DNA from: Rhyacichthys aspro
Taxonomy: Eukaryota > Chordata > Actinopteri > Gobiiformes > Rhyacichthyidae
Direction: 5' to 3'
NCBI GenBank assembly: GCA_036850595.1
Contig: CM072165.1
Span: 15,738,630-15,802,629, forward strand
Length of the DNA: 64,000 bases
Shown here: one piece after another, positions 47,691 through 58,700 of the stretch
Layout of the letters: every line of letters starts with the position of its first letter
How positions within the stretch are numbered: the first letter of the stretch is position 1
The notes under the pieces: model-generated
Told to the model about the DNA's origin: nothing
What the model saw: only the letters and a program-made list of their open reading frames with translations
Database searches by the model: none
Program-made: the position numbers and the translations under genes

Positions 47691-47703
47691 GAGGGAGGGG
47701 GGG
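47691..47703 (+). promoter_or_regulatory. Polypurine tract of element B
   Basis: GAGGGAGGGGGGG ends 3 bases before the LTR start TGTTAGG, the position where plus-strand DNA synthesis is primed in Ty3 elements. Confidence 0.8.
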
Positions 47704-47706
47704 TAC

Positions 47707-48132
47707 TGTTAGGATTCTGGATTTTGTGTTTTCTCCCCATCCCTTTTTGTGTTTCTGTTGCAGAGCTTGTGTGTGGCAGGGGGCGTGGCTGTCTTCTCCC
47801 AGAGCAGATGAGGCACACCTGCACACAATTCCTTCATCAGCCTCTGTACAAAACCCTGGTCTACTCACCACCACCCTGCCAGATGATTCCGTCCTGTTCG
47901 GTAGTGCTCTGAGTTTCCTCCTGGAAAAGTTTGTGTTTTTTGGTGTTTATGTGATTTTTGGAACTTACCTACATTTGCCTGTGCCTAGGTCTCTTTGCTG
48001 CCTCGCTGCTGAACCACTGGGAAAGCCGGCAAGCTCCCTGCCTCCACAGCCTGCTGTTGTTGTCTTACTAAATTGTTGAAACTAGACCTTTCTGTGGCTC
48101 TGCTTTGGGGACCCTCTAGCCCATCCCTAACA
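47707..48132 (+). mobile_element. 3' LTR of element B, 426 bp
   Basis: Begins TGTTAGG and ends CCTAACA, a perfect 7-bp terminal inverted repeat. TACAAAA at 47847-47853 sits 31 bp before the inferred RNA start at 47878. The 5' LTR is nearly gone, so no LTR-divergence age can be taken. Confidence 0.8.
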
Positions 48133-48329
48133 TTGTGTCCCTCTTTGCATTTTTGCATTTTGCCATACCTAAGGATCAGTGTGTCGATTTGCATTTTGCA
48201 CTTTAAGTTTAAACCACATATCTGGCAACTGTGATGGGCAAAGTATTACTGAAAGATTTAAAATGGGAAAGGTTTGAGTCTGGTAAATGTTTGTAGTGTA
48301 ATGTAAACACAAAGCATTCCATTTATACA
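48133..48329. other. Spacer
   Basis: Between the Ty3 LTR and the minus-strand pseudogene; no feature is seen. Confidence 0.4.
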
Positions 48330-51041
48330 CAATGTCTCAAACCAACATACAAAATATCAATAGTGTATATATCAAGTAACGCAATATGCGTGAAAATGCA
48401 GGACATAAGACAAAGGACGCAAAATTTTACTGCAAAGAAACCACATGGTATCAATGTTAAGAATGTATTTGATCTGCCCAAACACAAGAATTTTTTCCAC
48501 ATGCACAAGGTCAGCACATCTCTAACTTAATGTTGTCTACAGTCACTTCAGACATGTGCTGAATCACTTTTCCTTTAATTTCTACATCACTTAGGTTGCC
48601 TCTTTCTTTTAAAGTAGTTTGAAGACCAGCGGGTCGAGACAATATGGGTGTGAAAATGCTTCTGCCGGGCACCTTTTCAAAATCACCTAAGATATTGTTA
48701 GGTGAAAATTACCAACATTGTTTGAGCTGGTGGGGATTGCTCAGTGTCACTGTTATGTTTCTAAAATTTCGAAAGTTATTAATCAGACTTTGGAAATACT
48801 GATGCTTGCCTTCAAACCCCATACACCAAAGAAAATGAAGAGGCCCATACATTAACATAAGTCTTGGATAATGTACAAGATAACATTTAGATGTTAATAC
48901 AGTTCCTAAAACCTCTGTCACCTCTGAAAGGAATGTGTGCAAAAGCAATTCTAGATATGCTAGTTCATCTGTCCTCACTTTATCTGCCATAACAATATCT
49001 GCAATATCTCTGCATAATAAGAACACATGCCAGTATCTGCTACCAGGAGGAATACCGGGCCCCATTATTAAAGGTAGCAATCTGAAAAGACACCATTTCT
49101 GAGCAGCTGTTCCTACAATCCCTGAGGTCTGGAGAACTCGTTCAGACAACAGTACAGGCTTATTGGCTGTGTCATTCTGCCCAACACAGAAGTTTTAAGC
49201 TCTTCATTTAGCTCAGATATGGTTATATGCTTTTGTTTATGTCATGTGATTCACAAATAACATGCTTCATTGTCAGTGGAAAAACGCCCTCTAACATATG
49301 CATTATATCTGGGAGCAAAGACTTCCTTACATCAAAATAATCTAGTGCATCAAATGAACTACTACGTACACCATACAAGGCAGCATTTTCAATGTTTTGC
49401 TGAACCTGTTGGAGATGATATTCATGAACTTCTCTTGTTCTCAGAACACAGCCACCCTCCTGGAATTTGTAATTAATTTCGAAATGGTTTGCCATACAGT
49501 AACGACAAATTCCACCAGAATTAAAACACTTGTGAAAACCGCCAATCATGTGAGCTGACAGATTGTCTGCTGAGAAAGTTGCTAAAGCAGCATACACTTT
49601 GTGTTCTGTTCCACAGATACTTACAACAAAGCCCTCTGCTGAAAGTTGTTTTGGTCATCAATCATTGGTTATATTATGACATCCATATAAAATTTTACAT
49701 GTGAATAAGGAACTAGCAAAGCTAAGTGAATGTACTTAAGCTGCGATCGATACTTCCCACACAATTTCAAACAGTGTAGTAAAATGCACACAACTTACAC
49801 TTAGGATGCAATCACACGAGGCAAACCGGTCTCGTTCACAGTTGAAAGAGTTGTGCTGCGGCACGGAACAGTTGCTCAGGCATGTGCACTAGCGCTACTA
49901 CGAGCTGTTTACATGACGTAATACGTGCAACAGGTCGTCTAAATAATGGCGGCAAACGGTTTATGGAGATCTGATGGACCTAATAAGACTCCAAATCAGA
50001 CTCAACATTAATATCGCTTGGTTTATGTTCTCCATTTTACCGTTTGAGCGAAGTTCGTTTAGCCGTTGAGCTATTCTGTGCTTCTTGTAAACAAATGTCG
50101 CATGGCGACGTAGTAGGAGTAGGAGTAGTGTGACACCTGACGTGAGTTCGCCCTTAGTTCTCTCGGAACCTAAAGGGTTACCTGTTTCAAATTCATCTTC
50201 ATATAAATGAAACCTTAAAGTAGTACTAGTAAGTAGTAGTAGTGGATGCTCTTTGAAAAACAAATGTTCCTGAAAATAAACGCCATCTCAATAGTCATAA
50301 TTTCTTTATCTTTGACTTTATTATTTTCAGATATTTGATCCCAGACATCTTCATGAAAACAGTATTTCTGTAAAACCTTAGAGGTTCCTATTTTGTTACC
50401 AGAAGAGTCTTTCAGTGCGTAGTGTACGGATTCTGTGTAGTCCATTTTGGCCTTGCAGTGTTCTTTAATCATGTGTGGGGAGGGAACCACCTCCCCTTTG
50501 TCAAAGAAATCAGGTGAGTGTAAAACCTGGTGAAGTTCAGGGCACTTTGAAATATCAAAACCACTTTTCTTAAGATGTTAAGAAATAAATAAATCATAGT
50601 TTTCTTTTTGAAATTTGACATTAACAGTAATTTCTTGTTGAGCTGACAAATGTCAAATATTTTTCTCTCTGAATTTAAGAATAAATCCAAACAGATTATC
50701 TTTTTAAATCCCCCAGTAAGTTATCTAAATTTGAGGATCCGAAACACATGGGTCAGTCTCGGAATCTTGTTTATCCACGCACAAGGCTCTGTTGCTCTAA
50801 TGTGGACTCATCACTAGAACCATCATTTTTAGACTCAGAAGACCTGAAGACAAAGTATCTGTGTTTCCTGTACACATGTCCTAAAAGAATGGAACTTGGA
50901 AAAAGCTGACTGGCAGTCACCTACACCACAAGTGATACTAAAATTTGGGTCATGTGCATGAACAAGGCCAATATGTTGAATTAACTTCACTAGAGTAAAT
51001 GTCCTTCGAGTGCACTTTGCACTCTGGTGCAGTTGAGGCAT
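48330..51041 (-). pseudogene. C2H2-zinc-finger, transposon-like multicopy protein, decayed
   Basis: Essentially intronless minus-strand coding remnant of a protein family that I recall as multicopy and unnamed in fish genomes. In order it shows an N-terminal zinc-finger-like block with 'VHAHDPNFSITCGVGDCQSAF' split over 50870-51000 (C and H ligands recognisable); a middle region 'FREKNI..HLSAQQEITVN' (about 50650); 'YALKDSSGNKIGTSKVLQ' (about 50420); 'EHPLLLLTSTTLRFHLYEDE' and 'NPLGSERTK' (50160-50250); 'GICRYCMANHFEINYKF' (49500); 'LLPDIMHMLEGVFPL' (49290); and 'YPRLMLMYGPLHFLWCM' (48850). The C-terminal part runs in shifting frames to about 48340. It is broken by a frameshift near 49165, in-frame stops near 48692, 48525 and 49685, and a 360-bp insertion at 49799-50158. 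The function is unknown. The CRYCM and PDIMH blocks are the strongest family marks. Confidence 0.6.
49799..50158. mobile_element. hAT-like non-autonomous insertion, about 360 bp
   Basis: The ends are imperfect inverted repeats: ACTTAGGATGCAATCACACG on the left, and in reverse complement ACTAAGGGCGAACTCACGTC on the right. Host pseudogene reading stops at 'NPLGSERTK' on one side and resumes with 'KLCAFYYTV' on the other, which places the insertion. An 8-bp duplication could not be resolved, so hAT is a resemblance only. Confidence 0.5.
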
Positions 51042-51312
51042 GATGGCAGAGAAGGTTAATCATTTTCAGTACAGTTATATTTCCCACAATACTGACAATA
51101 TGTCTCTGAAGTCAGTGTGTTTTTCAGGTGTGGTGGGTATGCAATATTGAAAACAAAATAAATACTGAAAGCTGTTATGTAAGCTTCATCAAGGTGTGTG
51201 CACTGGCACACTTCTATTCCATCAACTTTCACCACACTTGATTCTGTACTGGTATTTCAAGATTTAACAATTTTTCTGTGCAATTCTAATTTTTTAGAAA
51301 TTAGATTTTTAC

Positions 51313-51627
51313 CTCTCCAAAAGTGATGTAGTGTTCAGTCTTTTCTCGGAAGAGCATTGGCAAAAGGATGAGCCCAGCCCTCAAGTCGATTCCTCAAATG
51401 CAAAGAAATATTTATGATCACATCATTAAAAGGTCCAACGTAAGTGGAGTAGGTAAATCTTCAGCCGGTGCATCCTGTCTTGTGTCAGTGTACTGCTTTG
51501 CCAGTGAATATCTTCCCTGTGCAATCTTTAGCACATTTGGCAAGACACTGAAAAAGCCTTCCCTGAAGCGATGACAGAAGCCATTTGATGAAGGGTGAAT
51601 TTTGGCTTCATCAACTTCATCAAAAAC
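51313..51627 (-). pseudogene. Exon-like segment upstream of the zinc-finger pseudogene
   Basis: Bounded on the minus strand by an acceptor 'gtatattttacag' ending at 51628 and a donor 'gagaggtaaaaa' at 51312. It reads 'FDEVDEAKIHPSSNGFCHRF', 'EGFFSVLPNVLKIAQG' and, after a 50-60 base disruption containing stops, 'RAGLILLPMLFREKTEHYIT'. I recall this pattern (EGFLSVLP.VL; ILLP..FREK..HFIT) from a repeated family of unnamed fish proteins, some labelled SAMD3-like. It lies on the same strand just upstream of the zinc-finger coding remnant and may belong to the same element or to an adjacent gene. Confidence 0.45.
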
Positions 51628-51805
51628 CTGTAAAATATACATAGACATTGTTACTTACGGAAGTAAACAGATGAAACCAAGCATAGCTTACTCTCTATAA
51701 AGTAGCCTTTAGAGACTAAGTAGTTCTAGTGTATCATTTAGGTGTTTTAAGAATAAGTTTAACTTTATTTATCCTGATAAGAAAATTAGCTTTGACTGTG
51801 CTTAC

Positions 51806-51922
51806 TCCAGTAGGTGTCCTTAAAAAGGGTATTTGTTGAGTACATCCTCCACTGGCATCCCTTCCATGATTTCATGTCCTCAACAGTTGTTGAATCTTCC
51901 CCAACACAAATTTTCTTTGTTT
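51806..51922 (-). pseudogene. Exon-like segment, 117 bp
   Basis: Minus-strand acceptor 'tttttgtctctctcactaag', with a strong pyrimidine tract, precedes 51922. A donor GTAAGC starts at 51805. The reading is 'KKICVGEDSTTVEDMK' then, after a frameshift, 'MEGMPVEDVLNKYPFLRTPT'. This fits the order expected upstream of the EGFFSVLP segment in the same protein family (GEDD.S..H / VLE.YPAL). The frameshift shows decay. Confidence 0.4.
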
Positions 51923-52512
51923 CTTAGTGAGAGAGACAAAAAAATGCTGTTAGTCTACACTCTCATGCATTCTAAGGTGCTCTGACTGAAAGTATCCACT
52001 GAGTCAACAATATGATGTACAGTCAACAGAAGACTATGTGATACACATATTACAGACATTTAAATCTTTTTGTACTCCACTCACATTCTTACACTACATG
52101 AAAAAGTGTATTAAAAACTTTAAAAATAAATTATTTTTACAGAAATGCACTTACACGTGTTCAATTAGCTGGCTTACAACACACAAATGTAAAAAGTAAC
52201 CAAATCTGTGCATATATAGTGTTAATGTGTTTTAATGTATTCATATATATAGAAAAATAATGTAGAAAAACAAAATTACACTAAAATAAGAAAAAAAGAC
52301 AACTTTTATAGCCATTCCCCTCCATATCTCTCAGGAAAGGGTATTTCAAGATCAGAGCCTTGGCAACTTGAGTGTACTCTGCATTAGTTGGATACCTCAA
52401 AGGCAGGAACAAACTCTAAATACAATTCTGAATTTTATTTAAAGATAATTTCACATTTTATGTAGACCACAAACAATACAGCTGCAGTATAGAGAAAAGA
52501 ATAGTAACTTAC

Positions 52513-52923
52513 TGCCATCATTTCACACGTCACTCTAATAATTTTGTTGCATAGTTTTGGGACTTTGTGCATGGTTCTTTGGCATCCAGTTTCATCTAGA
52601 TATCTTTGGGAAAGTTCTGAATCAGTTCACAATAGGTAGTCCCTTGTGAGCTGGTTCTCCACTGCAACAAGACTGTTCCCAAACACTTGTACATGTTCGA
52701 TCAAACATGTTGCCTCATCACACTCTTTTACAGACTCATCACAGACTCTGAGATTTAGAGTTATGTTTACAGAGGAGGTAAGAGAAGTTACACTTCTGAA
52801 AGTTTGACAAACTTTATTTGAGACTAAACTATACTTGACTCTCGAGACTGACAGAGAGTGAACTCTTGAGACAGAGGCAATATGTTGACAATAGTATGTT
52901 TTATAAAGTGTTTTTTTCAACAC
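52513..52923 (-). pseudogene. Exon-like segment with donor, unknown protein
   Basis: The minus-strand frame is open over about 137 codons except for one in-frame stop near 52627. It ends 'KLCNKIIRVTCEMMA' exactly before GTAAGT at 52512. A methionine opens the frame at 52923, but no acceptor is obvious, so it may be a first coding exon. The protein is not recognised. Same strand and region as the two exon-like segments downstream, so possibly the same gene. Confidence 0.35.
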
Positions 52924-52971
52924 AATACAGTAGTTAGAGCAAACTCTGTGTGATATATTATCGACTGTATG

Positions 52972-53004
52972 TAACGTTTGTCAAAAAAGCATTGACAAAC
53001 GTTA
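52972..53004. repeat. Perfect 13-bp inverted repeat, 7-nt loop
   Basis: TAACGTTTGTCAA at 52972 pairs with TTGACAAACGTTA at 52992. 'gctatagctagctatatc' follows at 53011. Confidence 0.9.
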
Positions 53005-53537
53005 GCTTAGCTATAGCTAGCTATATCACGTGCCCACGTAGTTTCCATCGAGGCCCTGCAGTGTTTACACAGGAGTCTCAGCAGAATAACGGCAAAAGTT
53101 AGTGAACTTAGCTCTATCAGACGGGATACGATACATACAACATGTGTTACTATTTCTATAATTTTTTCGAGTCTTTGCACAAATATTAGAGCATTTTATT
53201 TTTATTTGATCAGCTAATGTCTAAACAGCTGCACTGGTCCTAAACCTTGTGTAACATCAGTGACAAGCACCAAAACAACACTCACTGACCTCTTATTTAT
53301 TCTAGAGAAAAGCAAAATACATATTACTAAGTACAGGAGTTTTGCTTGTTTCTAGGTACCACTACTGTACTAAATTGGTCTTGCATTAGGTTGAGACAAC
53401 ATAAATGTAACCCCACTGTATCATTTCAGCTTATCCTTGTTTATTTTACTCTTGGTGTCAATCAGAATACCTCCAACATGAAATTTAGCTCAATAAAAGA
53501 ACAAATATGTTATTTATTTTTATTGTTCTCTTCTCAG

Positions 53538-53631
53538 GACTCCAGCTCTGGAGTTTGAAGCTCCTGTGGAGGAGAGCACTAACAGTGACTGCAGCAGCTG
53601 TCCCCGGAGAAGGATGAAGTCCTCCAGATGA
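53538..53631 (+). CDS. Candidate terminal exon, gene unknown
   Basis: A strong acceptor, 'tattgttctcttctcag', precedes 53538. One frame (phase 1) stays open for 30 codons reading 'TPALEFEAPVEESTNSDCSS' and ending 'RRRMKSSR' at a TGA (53629-53631). AATAAA follows at 53900. The piece is acidic then basic, and short. It is not recognised, and no upstream plus-strand exon was found. The surrounding candidate exons are on the minus strand, so this may be chance. Confidence 0.25.
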
Positions 53632-54249
53632 ATGGAACTCGTCTGTGAGGGGTTTTTTTCTGGATGTGACAGAGTGAGCCACACCAGGACCCCAACGGGT
53701 CAGCTAGCTCGGTGCACCCGATTGAACTGCCCAGTCATACCAATAGATCTAGAAAACAAATGCTGCAGGAGGATACAACAGGGCATCTCAGAACACCACA
53801 TGGAGCTGTTTTTATTTCAGAAAACTAGATTAAAAAAAAAAAAATGCTTTCTTTGTTTTATTAATTGAAAGTTTTATACAGTGTTTATATACAGGCAGAA
53901 ATAAATATATATTTTTATAGATTCTTTCCTACACATTTTTGGTAAAGGAGTTGCTGTATTTGAGCACTTAAGTCATGTTCTAAAGAAAGAGAGAGAGAAT
54001 AATAAGGATTGGTGTCATTTTTACAGTCATGACATTAATTTATTTACTTGATTTTAACATACAATACATAGATAATACAGATAAAGTTTGGCAGGTAACA
54101 AACATGTCCACAGTATTGTAGATATGTGTATCTTATATTATGATGTAAATAACAAAACAGGCTACACTTCCCCACTGGTGCATGATACCTGAACATAACG
54201 GTTCCTTGTGAGAGTCAGGTAAGGACTGTGGGCATGTGGCTGACATACC

Positions 54250-54430
54250 TGTCCTGTCATACCTGAGTTGTGTCTGGGCCAGTTCAGCTGTAGGTGGGGA
54301 CACAACCCCAGGGAGAAGACCAGGGACCCGAGGGTCATCTGGCCCATGACCTCTTTGTCCCACATCCAGAGGTGCATGCTGGATCTGCTGAGGGCCCACT
54401 CATGCTCACCACTGACGTGGTGCAGTACAC
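54250..54430 (-). other. GC-rich exon-like patch, minus strand
   Basis: The minus strand reads 'LHHVSGEHEWALSRSSMHLW' onward and ends near tandem donor-like sites 'ctcaggtatga' (54262) and 'gacaggtatgt' (54248). The 'HHV..EHEWA' phrase faintly recalls another unnamed transposon-associated family. No clear acceptor. Confidence 0.25.
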
Positions 54431-55367
54431 CTCACCACAGAGCCTAAATATATTGAATTTAGAGTCTAAGTTAAAAGGAATGATCACATCTGAGTTCATT
54501 TTTTTAAAAATCTGAAATACTAACTGAAAACAAACTTTCCTGTCAGATCCTGCAGTTATTGATTCAGGCAATCCTGTCTCTTTTCTTGGTGTTTTCCTCT
54601 GTTGTTTTCTCATAGCTGTAAACAATTCACCTATTGTTAGATTACAGGGAAATACAATATGATTGTATTTACAACAGCATTACTATTAACAGTGCCGCTG
54701 TATTTTCAACAAATAAACAAAGTATAACTACATTTTCATTGATCAATTACCTCCATGTTTCTAACCAGCTTACCATTTGATACTTAGTCACCTAACATAC
54801 AAATGAATGTATAAGCACAGCTAATCCCATCACGTTTTTTTTTTTATTTATATATACGCTCTATTGTGTGTAGTACTGTGTATCACAACCGAGACAAGCG
54901 GATGTGATTTTCATTACAATAAACAGTCCAACCTGTAAATAATCATGACATGAATATAACGAGGTAACCAGTGAAAGACATGGTAGAGTTACCTTTAGCT
55001 CATCTGTGATGACAATTACATTCTGTCTAACAGACAGTTGTAACGTTTGTGTAATGGCTCGCGTTTTCTGGTGTTTATTTAGCAAACGAGCCAATGTTAG
55101 TGTAACTCAAAAATGCCACACAGAGTTTGCATTAGCTGCAAGTAATTTGAAACACTAGGACAGCACATTTGTCAGATTCATAAGCCTCAGGATCATAATG
55201 CAGTTATGGTCTGAAGGTATTTAATCCATTCAAAACAAAGTTATTTAGAGAGTTGCTGTTAGCTAGTTAGCATCCCCATTTCAGAAGCATGCTATTGTTA
55301 TTTAGCATTAGACAACTGATAACAAAGCATCACAAGATATTTCACATGGTCAGTGATGATGCCTTAC

Positions 55368-55484
55368 CTTTTAAATAAAAAGAAAAAAAACATTCTGGGT
55401 CTGTTTTATCCCCAGAGCAGATCTTCGCTCTTGCGGCCGACTCTGGCTCTTCTTCCTCCGACGCTGGTCACACTCCCGTTTGGG
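55368..55484 (-). other. GC-rich segment ending in a donor site; L1 target
   Basis: The minus strand runs GC-rich from the L1 insertion point to 'tatttaaaaggtaaggcatc', a good donor (GTAAGG at about 55368). One frame reads 'PASEEEEPESAARAKICSGD'. It could be a 5' exon separated from its promoter by the L1 insertion at 55493. The matching sequence on the far side, 61056-61200, is also GC-rich. Confidence 0.3.
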
Positions 55485-55707
55485 TCTTTGTTCTTTTTTT
55501 TTTTTTTTTTTTCGATTTGAATTTTTATTGATTTTTACAAAAACAAACAGTGCAAAATATGCAGTCAGAAATACAAACAGAGTAGACAAATGCACTATTA
55601 ATGACAATAAAATAAAACAAAAGTGGAACATTAAAATCAAAATAAAAACAAAAGAAGAAAGGATCACCCAGTGACAATACCTACAACAAAAATGCGGACC
55701 TACCACC

Positions 55708-58700
55708 TTACACCGCTCCACCTATAGCATTAAGATAGGAGTCCCACTTCAAGTGAAAGCTATCCTGTCTATCCAAAAGCTTAAATGAGAGGCCCTCAAA
55801 TGCAGCTAATTTACCAAGCTCTTTGTGCCACAAGGCAACTGGTGGAGCGGAGGGAGATTTCCAATGTGAAGCAATAAGTTTACGCCCTACCATCAGAGCA
55901 GTCTGAATCCATTCTGCATCATGAGAGGGAAGAGAGTCAAGAATAGATGGGTCACCCAGTGTGAATAGTCTCTGAGAAAAAGGTACATTATGTTTAATAG
56001 TTTGTACGACAAACAAACGGATTTCCCTCCAAAAGCCTTGGATCTTTGGGCAACTCCAAATCATGTGGATAAGCGTGCCCTCCCCCGTCTTACACTTCCA
56101 GCAAACCGGAGACCGCGTGAGCTTCACTCTGTACAATTTAGACGGTGTCCAGTAAATCCTATTTAATATCTTAAATTGCACAAGCCGTGTTCTTAGTTCC
56201 CTTGACAATTTTTTAATGTTTCGCAGAATACCGGCCCACTCATCGTCGGTAAAGTGTGTATTAAGATCTGTTGCCCATGCTGATTTAAGGGTCACAGGAT
56301 CCTTGTCCGAGCTCCTAAGTAGCAATGAGTAGTAAACTGAAGCCCTGTAACCCTTACCAAATAGCTCCAATGCTCGAGTGAGCCAGTCTACATCAGGGGG
56401 AGGTGAGCCAGGAGATCCAAAGGTACTGCAAAGCAGATGTCGAAGTTGTAGGTACCTCCAAAGTTGATTCTGAGGCAGCTCAAACTGGACCCGAAGATCT
56501 GTAAACGATTTCAGAGTCCCCCCTTCATACAGGTCTCGCAACATCAGAATGCCCTTTTCCACCCAGGAGCCCCAAATAAATGGGGACCTATCAATACAGA
56601 GACTTGGGTTATGCCAAATAGAGGCCAAGGTGTGAAGATTAGGATTGAAGCCAATTATTGATGCAGCCCTCTTCCAGACATATTGTAAAAAAGACACGAC
56701 AGGATGAGTTTTAAATCCAGAGGGAAGTTTTATGGTGATCAGATGGATTAAAGGAAGAGGACTGCATAGGTAACTTTCAAGGGCATACCAGGGAGGAGCT
56801 CTTTCAGGAGGGAGGGCCCAGTGAATGATATGTCTAAGGCTGAAAGAATAGTGGTAAAGCATCAAGTTTGGAACCCCTAGTCCACCCTTATCTGTTTGTT
56901 TCTGTAATTTCTTCAGCCTCAATCTGGGGCGTTTATAATTCCATATAAACTCATTGCAGAGTCTATCAAAATGTCGAAAGTAGCTAAGCGGGATCTTCAC
57001 AGGAAGAGTCTGTAGGAGATAGTTAAACCTTGGTGCACAAATCATCTTAATGACGTTAACCTTGCCCCAAAGAGACAAAAACAGGGGAGACCATCTCGCT
57101 ATATCAGCTTTGAATCTGTCTAATAGAGGCTCAAAATTAACCCGAATTAAATCTGAAAGAGAGCGAGGAAACAGAATTCCAAGATATTTTATTCCCGAAT
57201 GTGGCCAAGTGAAGTTACCAGGTGTAAACAATGTCTTAGGACAATAGGGCGTCAAAGGAAGAGCCTCCGATTTAGCCCAATTAACCCTGTAGCCAGATAG
57301 GCGAGAAAACTGGTCAATTGTTTTAAGGAGTGCAGGTATAGATAGCTGTGGTTGTGTGATCAAAACCAGGGCATCATCAGCATACAGCATAATCTTGTGG
57401 GTACTCCCATGGATTTGAAGGCCAGGGAAGTCCAGGTTGTTGCGAATAGAGGCTGCCAACGGTTCCAACGCCAGAGCAAAAAGCAAAGGACTTAAAGGGC
57501 AGCCCTGACGCGTGCCCCTGTAGAGTTTAAAGAGTCGTGATATAACACGATTTGTCGTCACAGAAGCCTTGGGATCATTGTATAGAAGTTTGATCCAGGA
57601 AAGAAATTTTTGTCCAAAACCAAAGGCCTCCAACGTAGCTAGGAGATAACACCACTCAACCCTGTCAAATGCTTTTTCGGCGTCCAGAGAGAGGGCTGCG
57701 GCTGGACTGAGACCTTCAAGAGAGGCATCATTTTGGATGGCCCACATGACATCAATCAAACGCCTGATATTGTCTGCAGTGCTACGAGTTCGAATAAATC
57801 CCGCTTGGTCGGGGTGTATTAGACTGCCCATTACATTATCCAACCTTTTCGCCAAGATTTTTGATAAAATTTTACAGTCACAATTAATCAAGCTAATCGG
57901 CCTATAACTTTTGCATTCTAGAGGGTCCTTATTGCTCTTCAATATAAGGGTGATTAGGGCCTCAGTTAGCGTAGGCGGGAGACGTCCACAATCCAGTGCC
58001 TCAGCATACACCTCAAAAAGCAGGGGGGAAAGCTCATCTGCAAAGGTAGCATAAAATTCTGCAGTAAACCCGTCAGGCCCAGGAGCTTTACCGGTCGGGA
58101 GGCTTCTAATAACTTTCGCTATCTCCTCCCTAGTGAGTGGCGCATCAAGGAAGTCTGCTTGCTCCTTCGAAAGGGAAGGCAAAGAGAGGGAAGTCAAAAA
58201 GCGATGGAACTCATGAGGTCCAGCCTGCATCTCAGACGAGTAAAGTATATCGTAAAAGTCCCTAAATGTGTTGTTAATGTCATTGAGTTCAAACACCAAA
58301 GTTCCATCCTGTGTCCTAATGGCCGGTATTACAGACTGAGCCTCTTTAATTTTAACATATCTGGCCAACATTTTACCAGCTTTATCCCCCTCCTCAAACT
58401 GTCTGTGCCCAAGACGAAACAGGGAAAACTCAGCTTTCTGTGTTAGGATCGAATTTAGTTCGTATTTAAGTTTCACCAAGGAGGACAAATTGGCCGCGTT
58501 CATATCTTGCTTAAATGTAGTTTCTGCTAGAGCTATCTTCCTCTCTAAATCAAGTTGCTTAGCGATGTTAGACTTCTTCTTAAATGAGGCAAACTGGATT
58601 ATGTGACCTCTAATAAATGCCTTAAAGGCTTCCCACGCCACACTAGCAGAGGGAGCTGTAGGCCAATTAGTCTCCAGATAAAGCGTGATCTCCGATTTCA

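Larger units (their letters stand above)
43555..48132 (+). mobile_element. Ty3 chromovirus B (Tf1/sushi type)
   Basis: Runs from the remnant end of a 5' LTR (CCTAACA, 43568-43574) through primer-binding site, gag, pol with chromodomain and polypurine tract to a full 3' LTR ending CCTAACA at 48132. It is related to but clearly diverged from element A, so the two are separate insertions rather than a recent duplication. Confidence 0.8.

Noticed and set aside
39345..48132. Endogenous retrovirus with envelope gene
   Set aside because: Both elements end after integrase/chromodomain with no envelope frame; the domain order and self-priming site fit Ty3 chromoviruses.
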